11,560 nucleotides of DNA from Microbacterium sp. Its GTDB lineage: Bacteria; Actinomycetota; Actinomycetes; Actinomycetales; Microbacteriaceae. Shown piece after piece: positions 7,284 to 11,560 of the stretch. How positions within the stretch are numbered: position 1 is the stretch's first letter; every line of letters starts with the position of its first letter. The DNA is taken from NCBI GenBank assembly GCA_003524435.1, contig DQHP01000116.1:1-11560 (forward strand). Direction: 5' to 3'. The notes below the pieces were generated by a model. The model saw only the letters and a list, made by a program, of their open reading frames with translations, was not told where the DNA came from and ran no database searches. The position numbers and the translations under genes were made by a program.

Positions 7284-7673
7284 TCAGAGCGTGTAGCCGT
7301 CGGGGTCACCAGGCTGGGGCGGACGTAGCCGGGATGGAACTGGCCAGGACAGCACGATCGGCTCGGATGCGGGACGACTGACATCACCATAATCATCAAC
7401 CTTGACCACGATGCGGCCCGGGATGCCGTCATGATTGGGAGTGACCTCAACCATGCGCACGCGGAGCGGTCGCTCGGTCTCGCCTTCGAGCATCCACGGG
7501 TCAGCAAGCCAGGCGAGGCCGTGCTCTTCTAACGCGGCCTCGACGTCGAGCCATTCGCCGGGGCCGCTCACGGGGCGCCCGAGAATGTCTACCGCCGTCC
7601 AGTCATCGCCCGCGGGGTGAATCCACCCGAGCAGTTCGCCGTCATCTCGACGGTGAGGAGTCCAATCGTGCAT
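7284..7673 (-). CDS. Conserved hypothetical protein, 129 aa
   Basis: A small, acidic, soluble protein without signal peptide or membrane segment. I do not recognise a named domain. Visible features are a tryptophan-rich first half (ELLGWIHPAGDDWTAVDILG, then EWLDVEAALEEHGLAWLADPW), a beta-rich middle (RVRMVEVTPN, RIVVKVDDYGD) and a proline-rich tail ending in GDPDGYTL. Codon use looks coding throughout, the frame fills the gap between its neighbours, and proteins of this general style are common in Micrococcales genomes (from memory). It ends 44 nt from the convergent MFS gene and is divergent from the MarR regulator, which makes it a candidate target of that regulator. The start at ATG 7673 has TATGCT exactly 6 nt upstream, so it may be leaderless; GAGG is too close to act as a normal Shine-Dalgarno site. 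Confidence 0.75.
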   Translation of the reverse strand: MHDWTPHRRDDGELLGWIHPAGDDWTAVDILGRPVSGPGEWLDVEAALEEHGLAWLADPWMLEGETERPLRVRMVEVTPNHDGIPGRIVVKVDDYGDVSRPASEPIVLSWPVPSRLRPPQPGDPDGYTL

Positions 7674-7679
7674 GCCTCG

Positions 7680-7710
7680 AGCATACGGAAGCGACGGGCG
7701 GGGCGCTCAA
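7680..7710 (-). promoter_or_regulatory. Candidate leaderless promoter of the 129-aa hypothetical
   Basis: On the minus strand TATGCT (7680-7685) ends 6 nt before the ATG at 7673. TTGAGC (7705-7710) lies 19 nt further upstream as a possible, somewhat distant, -35. The -10 fits the actinobacterial TANNNT pattern. Confidence 0.45.
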
Positions 7711-7743
7711 GCTACGACGGCGAAGCCACCTGTCCAGCTGATC

Positions 7744-7776
7744 TGCTCACGAACAGCGAGGACCATCCCGTGAGCA
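7744..7776. promoter_or_regulatory. 8-bp inverted repeat in the divergent intergenic region
   Basis: TGCTCACG (7744-7751) and CGTGAGCA (7769-7776) are perfect complements separated by 17 nt. The repeat lies between the divergent promoters of the 129-aa gene and the MarR gene, so it could be a paired operator or a hairpin. Arm centres are 25 bp apart. No protein can be assigned to it. Confidence 0.4.
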
Positions 7777-7824
7777 CGTCGCCGACGACGCCGGATGCTG
7801 CGCCAACTAAAAGACACAACCTGC

Positions 7825-7836
7825 TTGCCTCGGCAA
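7825..7836. promoter_or_regulatory. Putative MarR operator (TTGCC-N2-GGCAA)
   Basis: TTGCCTCGGCAA is a 12-bp palindrome with 5-bp arms. It differs at one base from the core TTGCCTGGGCAA that I recall for the E. coli marO sites. It covers the -35 hexamer of the MarR gene, 23 nt before its ATG, so a bound dimer would block polymerase. This predicts negative autoregulation. Confidence 0.62.
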
Positions 7837-7852
7837 CTATTCCCGGCAGAAT
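7825..7852 (+). promoter_or_regulatory. Candidate leaderless promoter of the MarR gene
   Basis: TTGCCT (7825-7830) and CAGAAT (7847-7852; 4 of 6 matches to TATAAT) are 16 nt apart, and CAGAAT ends 6 nt before the ATG at 7859. No Shine-Dalgarno sequence is present. The -35 is inside the operator-like palindrome. Confidence 0.5.
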
Positions 7853-7858
7853 GGCAAC

Positions 7859-8338
7859 ATGGCCACTTCCCTCACTCGAATGACACCGCAACAGTCGCGG
7901 GCATGGCTTGCGCTCGTCAGCACGGCCGAACTGCTGCCGGCAGCACTCGATGCACAGCTGCAGCGCGATGCTTCGTTCACGCACTACGAGTTCATCCTGC
8001 TCAGCACCCTGCAACGCAACGGCTCGCTGCGCCTCAGCGACCTGGCGGCGTCAACGAACGCGACCGTCCCCCGCACATCCAAGGTGGTCAACCGGCTGCA
8101 ACAACGCGATCTCATAGAGCGCGAAGAAAGCGCGGCGGATCGGCGCAGCGTGTTACTCAAGCTCACCACGCAGGGCCGCCGGCAACTCGTTCTCGCCACC
8201 CCTGGTCACTTCAGAACGGCGCACGAACTCGTGCTCGACCGCCTCACACCGGCACAGCTCGAACAGCTCGCCGACGCGTTAGAGCCGGTAGTGCAGGCAC
8301 TTGATCCAAAGCGGGAGTTTGGCCCGGTGCGGGACTAG
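7859..8338 (+). CDS. MarR-family transcriptional regulator
   Basis: 159 residues, the usual MarR length. MarR proteins are dimeric winged-helix repressors that release DNA when bound to phenolic or other small ligands or upon oxidation. Here the N-terminal dimerisation helix spans about 8-36. The helix-turn-helix is at roughly 56-88, with recognition helix VPRTSKVVNRLQQRDLIER. The wing is AADRRSVLLKLT (92-103), containing the conserved D-x-R (Asp94, Arg96). A C-terminal dimerisation helix follows (121-147). There is no cysteine at all, which argues against an OhrR-type thiol sensor. The ATG at 7859 lacks a Shine-Dalgarno site but has a -10 in leaderless position. The operator-like palindrome at 7825-7836 suggests self-repression. 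Other targets may be the divergent 129-aa gene or the MFS exporter (both inference). Confidence 0.92.
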   Translation: MATSLTRMTPQQSRAWLALVSTAELLPAALDAQLQRDASFTHYEFILLSTLQRNGSLRLSDLAASTNATVPRTSKVVNRLQQRDLIEREESAADRRSVLLKLTTQGRRQLVLATPGHFRTAHELVLDRLTPAQLEQLADALEPVVQALDPKREFGPVRD

Positions 8339-8380
8339 CGCCCGCTACGGGATCAGCTGGCCCGGGGCGGGACCAACGCC
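8322..8380. repeat. Imperfect 21-nt direct repeat at the MarR 3' end
   Basis: The units 8322-8342 and 8360-8380 match at 18 of 21 positions with a 38-nt period. The first unit includes the TAG stop of the MarR gene (8336-8338), where the second reads CAA. The repeat fills most of the gap between two convergent genes and looks like a decayed local duplication of the 3' end. Confidence 0.5.
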
Positions 8381-8390
8381 TAGTGCGGTC

Positions 8391-9326
8391 TTAGTGCGTG
8401 TACTCCATCAGCTCGAGCCCCAACAGGCGGAACGCGTCGTGCGCCCGCAGTCGGTGCGCGATAGACAGGTCATCGAAACACACAACCATCGCGTAGGCGA
8501 TGCCCGCTCGCGGACCGGCGAGGACACCGGCCTCGGCACGGACTCCTCGGTCTCGGCCCGTCTTGTTGATGAACAACAGGCCATGCTCGTCGTAATCATG
8601 TGCGAACGGATCCAGCCCCGTGGGCGTGGCAACCAGGCTGAGGTCTTGGTTCAAGCTCAACCACTCGGACACCTGGGCGCTCACCGCAGCATCAACCACG
8701 TTCGAATTCACGAGCGCGGAGAATAAACCCGCCAGTTCACCAGTGCTACCGACCGAGACATGCGGGGCGTCATCGGGCCCGCGTCGATCCCGGAATCGGT
8801 CGAGAAGAGCCGTATGGCTGAGCCCTAACGACTCGATGCGCTCGCTCACCCGCTCATGCCCGACGCGCTGCAGCAACGCATTGACGGCGATCGGGTCACC
8901 AGCCGTGGCAGCGAGGACGGCGAGGTCAGTCAGCGGCAGAGCTGGTGCTCGCAAATTACGCCACAGGCCAGAGCCGACCACCGTTTCGGTCGCTGAGCGG
9001 TCGATGATCTCGAGCGGATCAAGCGTCCCAGTTTCAAAGCCGGCAGCGACTTCAATGAGCAACGGCACGACGCCGAGCCCCGCGATCGGCAGAGTGACAT
9101 GGTCATCGCCCGCGAACACCTGGTTGCCGTTGTCGAGGTCGGTTACGGCAACCGAGACCTTGGCGCCGTCGCCAGCTAATGCCTCTAACGAGCGCAGTGT
9201 AGTGACAAACGACCTTCGCCCGATGGCCGCACGGCGCGGCGGTCGTCGGGAGCTACGACGTGATCGGCGCAACGTTGCGGTTGGTACAAAATCGTCGGCG
9301 GGTTCAGGGGTGGGGGGAGCACCCAC
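8391..9326 (-). CDS. Class A beta-lactamase-fold protein lacking catalytic Ser and Lys (pseudoenzyme)
   Basis: 311 residues with the layout of the class A beta-lactamase / beta-lactamase2 fold: the first strands (KVSVAVTDLDNGNQVFAGDD, 56-75), the helix that should begin with SxxK, a VNALLQRVG helix (148-156) and the KTG strand (Lys255-Gly257). At the SxxK position, IAGLGVVPLLIEV (81-93) aligns with ASxxKVPLL-type sequences as Gly83 for Ser70 and Val86 for Lys73. At the SDN loop GDP (143-145) replaces Ser and Asn, keeping Asp. KTG is intact; no Glu166-type omega loop is evident. Hydrolysis by the usual mechanism is therefore not expected; a binding or structural role is more likely. There is no signal peptide; instead there is an Arg-rich N-terminus (20-38). 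GTG 9326 is supported by GGAAGGA 6 nt upstream. The gene follows the M13 peptidase by 122 nt. Confidence 0.8.
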   Translation of the reverse strand: MGAPPTPEPADDFVPTATLRRSRRSSRRPPRRAAIGRRSFVTTLRSLEALAGDGAKVSVAVTDLDNGNQVFAGDDHVTLPIAGLGVVPLLIEVAAGFETGTLDPLEIIDRSATETVVGSGLWRNLRAPALPLTDLAVLAATAGDPIAVNALLQRVGHERVSERIESLGLSHTALLDRFRDRRGPDDAPHVSVGSTGELAGLFSALVNSNVVDAAVSAQVSEWLSLNQDLSLVATPTGLDPFAHDYDEHGLLFINKTGRDRGVRAEAGVLAGPRAGIAYAMVVCFDDLSIAHRLRAHDAFRLLGLELMEYTH

Positions 9327-9332
9327 GCGTTG

Positions 9333-9347
9333 TCCTTCCCAGGAAGG
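9333..9347 (-). promoter_or_regulatory. Shine-Dalgarno site inside a small hairpin
   Basis: On the minus strand GGAAGGA (9333-9339) is a strong ribosome-binding site 6 nt before GTG 9326. It is preceded by the complementary CCTTCC (9342-9347), giving CCTTC-CTGG-GAAGG, a 5-bp stem with a 4-nt loop that would hide the site. At DNA level the same bases form a CCTTCC-N2-GGAAGG palindrome that could bind a protein. Confidence 0.5.
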
Positions 9348-9361
9348 TGTTTTTGGGGGGA

Positions 9362-9435
9362 GGGGGCGCTACCGAGGGCACAGCCCCCAGCAGCCTTGGC
9401 TATCGTAGCCCGATCACTCCGGCCGTATCACGGCC
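9362..9435 (-). terminator. Cluster of three hairpins after the M13 peptidase gene
   Basis: Within 74 nt downstream of the peptidase stop are three perfect stems: GGCCGT/ACGGCC with a 3-nt loop (9421-9435, 13 nt past the stop), GGCTA/TAGCC with a 3-nt loop (9398-9410), and GGGGGC/GCCCCC with a 15-nt loop (9362-9367 and 9383-9388). None has a T-tract. The first is best placed to be the terminator; the others may act with it or fold in the leader of the downstream gene. Confidence 0.45.
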
Positions 9436-9436
9436 C

Positions 9437-9445
9437 TGTGGATAA
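9437..9445 (-). other. Perfect DnaA-box consensus
   Basis: The minus strand reads TTATCCACA, the E. coli consensus DnaA box, 3 nt past the peptidase stop codon. Actinobacterial boxes often read TTGTCCACA, but the A form is also bound. It is a single box, with no cluster, AT-rich element or dnaA/dnaN neighbour, so it is not an origin; it may be a chance match or a titration site. Confidence 0.35.
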
Positions 9446-9448
9446 CTA

Positions 9449-11413
9449 TTACCAGATCGTCACGCGCTGATCGTGAGCCAAGTAGAGAGCGTCGGATGCC
9501 GCAACCTCAAACGCATCGTAGAACGCGTCGATATTGCGCACAATCTGATTGCAACGGAACTCATTCGGCGAGTGCGGATCGATCGTGAGCAGACGAATCG
9601 TCTCGGCGTCTCGGCTCTTCTGTTGCCAGACCTGCGCCCAGCTCAGCAGCAGTCGCTGCACACCGGTGAGCCCATCGATGACGGGTGCCTCGGCACCACC
9701 GAGCGAGAGTTCGTAGGCCTTCAGGGCGATGCCGAGACCACCGAGATCGCCGATGTTCTCACCGATCGTCAGAGCACCGTTGACGTGGTTCTCCTCCGCG
9801 AAACCGACAGGAACGAGCTCGTCGTACTGCGCGATCAGCACCTTTGTGCGCTCCTCGAACGCGGTGCGGTCAGCGTCCGTCCACCAGTCGTTGAGCTTGC
9901 CAGACCCGTCATAGCGGCTGCCCTGATCATCGAAACCGTGGCCAAGTTCGTGGCCAATCACTGCGCCGATTCCACCGTAGTTGGCGGCGGCGTCTCGCGA
10001 TGCGTCGAAGAAGGGATACTGCAGAATCGCTGCCGGGAAAACGATCTCATTCATCGAGGGGTTGTAATACGCATTGACCATCTGCGGCGGCATGTGCCAT
10101 TCCAGACGATCAATGGGCTTTCCGACCTTGTCGACGTTGCGGTCGTGCTCGAAGATGTTCGCGCGGCGAACGTTGCCAAAGATGTCTGTGGCGTCGATCT
10201 CGAGCGACGAGTAGTCACGCCACACCTCGGGGTGGCCAATCTTCGGGGTGAAAGCATCGAGCTTCTCGAGGGCACGCTCGCGCGTCTCAGGACTCATCCA
10301 CTCGAGCGTCGTGATGCTCTGCCGGTAAGCCTTAATGAGGTTCGCGACGAGTTCGTCCATCGCTGCCTTCGCCGTCGGCGGGTAGTGCCGTCCGACGTAG
10401 ACCTTGCCGATTGCCTCGCTGAGCGCACCCTCGGTGACCGAGACGCCACGCTTCCAACGCTCGCGAATCGTGGGGACACCGGTGAGCTCGGTGCCATAGA
10501 AGGAGAAGTTCTCTTGCACGAAGTCATCGGTGAGGAATGCGGCGGCAGCATGCACGACCTGTGCGCGTAGCCACGCCTTCCAACCGTCGAGGTGCTCGGC
10601 GGTGAGGAGCGCACCGAGGCCTTCGAATGCGCTCGGCTGGCTGACGACAACCTCGGCGAAAGCATCCGGATTCGTCGGGCCGACGGCATCCCGCCACGGC
10701 GCAAGATCGACGCCGACCAGCGCCTGGAAGTCGTCCCAGGACTTGAGATTGTACGTCTCGACCGCATCGCGGCTGCGCACATTGTCCCAGTGGTGAGAGG
10801 CGATCTCGGTCTCAAGCGCGATCGCGCGATCAGCTTCACCCGCAGCATCCGCGATGCCGACGAGCGCAAGCAAACGCTCGAGGTGCGCCCCGTACGCGGC
10901 GCGGATCTCGGCGAAGCTGTCGAGGCGGTAATAGCTCTCGTCAGGCAGGGAGAGGCCCGACTGGACCAGCACCGGAATATAGCGCTCTGGATTGCCAGGG
11001 TCACCGTCGACGTAGAAGCCGATCATGTGTGCCCGGCCGTCGCGCTCGTAGGCGCCAGCGAGGGAAAGCAGCGCGGGAATGCTGTCGATTGCATCGATCT
11101 CGGCGAGCGTTTCGCGCAGCGGCGTGACACCGGCTGCGTCGATGCTTGCTGTGTCCATGAAGCTGCTGAAGAGGTCACCAATCTTGCGCTCAAGCGTTCC
11201 GTCCGCAGCGTCTTGTGACTCTTCGATGATTTCGCGTACGTGCTTCTCGGCCTGCTCAGCAAGGAGGTGGAACGACCCCCAGCGAGCCTTATCGCCCGGA
11301 ATCTCGGTGCGATCGATCCAAGATCCGTTGACATACCGGTACAGGTCGTCCTGCGGGCGGATGTCGGAGCTGAACTCTTCTGTGGCAAGGCCTGCGGGGA
11401 GAACATCAGTCAT
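9449..11413 (-). CDS. M13-family zinc metallopeptidase (neprilysin/PepO-like)
   Basis: 654 residues, full length for bacterial M13 peptidases, which cleave oligopeptides of up to a few kDa. The zinc site is H488-E-L-G-H492 with the third ligand in GENIGD (Glu552; Asp556 assists). The substrate-binding N-A-Y-Y-N (447-451) followed by NEIVFPAAILQ is present, as is DPHSPNEFR (612-620). The N-terminal peptidase_M13_N domain starts at about residue 18 (DIRPQDDLYRYVNGSWI). There is no signal peptide or N-terminal membrane anchor, unlike animal neprilysins, so the enzyme is cytosolic or leaves by a non-classical route; mycobacterial Zmp1 is a family precedent without a classical signal. The C-terminus ends in VTIW, like the family's terminal aromatic. 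The gene ends in tandem stops (TAA TAG). ATG 11413 is preceded by GGAG at close range and TAGGCT at the leaderless distance. Confidence 0.95.
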   Translation of the reverse strand: MTDVLPAGLATEEFSSDIRPQDDLYRYVNGSWIDRTEIPGDKARWGSFHLLAEQAEKHVREIIEESQDAADGTLERKIGDLFSSFMDTASIDAAGVTPLRETLAEIDAIDSIPALLSLAGAYERDGRAHMIGFYVDGDPGNPERYIPVLVQSGLSLPDESYYRLDSFAEIRAAYGAHLERLLALVGIADAAGEADRAIALETEIASHHWDNVRSRDAVETYNLKSWDDFQALVGVDLAPWRDAVGPTNPDAFAEVVVSQPSAFEGLGALLTAEHLDGWKAWLRAQVVHAAAAFLTDDFVQENFSFYGTELTGVPTIRERWKRGVSVTEGALSEAIGKVYVGRHYPPTAKAAMDELVANLIKAYRQSITTLEWMSPETRERALEKLDAFTPKIGHPEVWRDYSSLEIDATDIFGNVRRANIFEHDRNVDKVGKPIDRLEWHMPPQMVNAYYNPSMNEIVFPAAILQYPFFDASRDAAANYGGIGAVIGHELGHGFDDQGSRYDGSGKLNDWWTDADRTAFEERTKVLIAQYDELVPVGFAEENHVNGALTIGENIGDLGGLGIALKAYELSLGGAEAPVIDGLTGVQRLLLSWAQVWQQKSRDAETIRLLTIDPHSPNEFRCNQIVRNIDAFYDAFEVAASDALYLAHDQRVTIW

Positions 11414-11419
11414 ATCTCC

Positions 11420-11425
11420 AGCCTA
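11420..11425 (-). promoter_or_regulatory. Candidate -10 box of the M13 peptidase gene
   Basis: On the minus strand TAGGCT ends 6 nt before ATG 11413; the intervening GGAGAT could alternatively be a too-close Shine-Dalgarno site. No convincing -35 is visible 16-19 nt upstream. Confidence 0.4.
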
Positions 11426-11432
11426 GGCGCGT

Positions 11433-11474
11433 CCGGCGCTCGTCGCGCATAGATCGGGACGGGGCACGAGCCGG
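11433..11474 (-). terminator. Possible terminator hairpin of the gene at the right edge
   Basis: CCGG-CG-CTCGT (11433-11443) pairs with ACGAGCCGG (11466-11474), giving nine pairs with a 2-nt bulge and a loop of about 22 nt. It lies 6 nt past the stop of the partial upstream gene on the minus strand. No T-tract follows. Confidence 0.3.
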
Positions 11475-11480
11475 GGTGTT

Positions 11481-11560
11481 TCAGGCGCGACGACGAAAGA
11501 AGCCGCGCTTGACGCTCGACTCGGGCCCGGGCGTGGGCGGAGCCACAGCGGCACGAGCGG
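11481..11560 (-). CDS. 3' end of an unidentified minus-strand gene
   Basis: Only the last 26 codons are in the window. The frame is open from the right edge and ends with TGA (11481-11483). The translated tail is Ala/Pro-rich and then basic, ending in SSVKRGFFRRRA, which looks like a flexible, positively charged C-terminus such as found on membrane or ribosome-associated proteins. The family cannot be named from this fragment. It is transcribed in the same direction as the M13 gene, which begins 67 nt later; a hairpin in that gap may separate them. Confidence 0.45.
   Translation of the reverse strand, partial: ARAAVAPPTPGPESSVKRGFFRRRA

Noticed and set aside
7795..8304. Overlapping + strand frame across the MarR promoter and gene
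   Set aside because: The translation is His/Arg/Ala-rich low-complexity; the MarR frame is clearly the coding one.
9150..9220. Twin-arginine (Tat) signal in the pseudo-beta-lactamase (RRSFV at residues 37-41)
   Set aside because: The following region (TTLRSLEALAGDGA) is charged and not hydrophobic enough for an h-region, and no cleavage site is seen.
9350..9366. TTTTT next to GGGGGG as an intrinsic terminator
   Set aside because: The T-run is before, not after, a stem in either useful direction, and it lies in the leader of a gene.
9473..10570. Long open frame antisense to the M13 peptidase gene, with a further one at 10592-11218
   Set aside because: Both lie inside the well-supported peptidase gene; their translations are Arg/Val-rich and featureless, as expected from mirrored GC-rich codons.
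1..11560. CRISPR arrays, tRNA/rRNA genes, insertion sequences, toxin-antitoxin or defence islands
   Set aside because: No regularly spaced repeats, no cloverleaf-like or rRNA blocks, no transposase or known defence domains are visible; gene content and codon style are uniform across the window.

Overview
The window looks like a stretch of ordinary chromosome from a high-GC actinobacterium, probably Micrococcales and quite possibly Microbacteriaceae. The reasons are a GC content of roughly 60-65% by eye, frequent GTG starts, a single-chain glycyl-tRNA synthetase with zinc-type cysteines, an actinobacterial M13 peptidase, and start codons without a Shine-Dalgarno site preceded by TANNNT-like boxes. 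I see no phage, transposon, CRISPR, tRNA or rRNA signature. The taxonomic call is inference from protein style, not a match to a genome.

Layout. At 1-1810 (+) lie the 3' part of a phytoene-desaturase-like FAD oxidoreductase and a small DUF1801 protein; they face an intact SxxK serine hydrolase (1856-2674, -). At 2837-5674 (-) the order of transcription is GNAT acetyltransferase, HIT-like protein, then glyS. The first two are probably co-transcribed (21 nt apart), while glyS has its own 114-nt leader and Shine-Dalgarno site. Between glyS and the serine hydrolase sits a large nested inverted repeat (2736-2805). Divergent from the GNAT gene is a DHA2-type MFS exporter (5797-7239, +), followed by a convergent small conserved hypothetical (7284-7673, -).

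At 7859-8338 (+) lies a MarR-family regulator. Its promoter overlaps a TTGCC-N2-GGCAA palindrome that closely resembles the E. coli MarR operator core. Facing it is a class A beta-lactamase-fold protein (8391-9326, -) that has lost its catalytic Ser and Lys. Upstream of that is an M13 zinc metallopeptidase (9449-11413, -), and the 3' tip of another minus-strand gene runs off the right edge (11481-11560).

The genes do not form one pathway. Shared themes are housekeeping (glyS, peptidase), small-molecule handling (oxidoreductase, GNAT, HIT, MFS exporter) and one self-regulated MarR gene. The most interesting signals are: six genes whose predicted -10 box ends exactly 6 nt before the start codon (leaderless arrangement), including one whose -10 contains the stop codon of the gene before it; the MarR operator; the pseudo-beta-lactamase with a possible anti-Shine-Dalgarno hairpin; and the nested hairpin after glyS. 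I did not find convincing evidence of a wholly new system.
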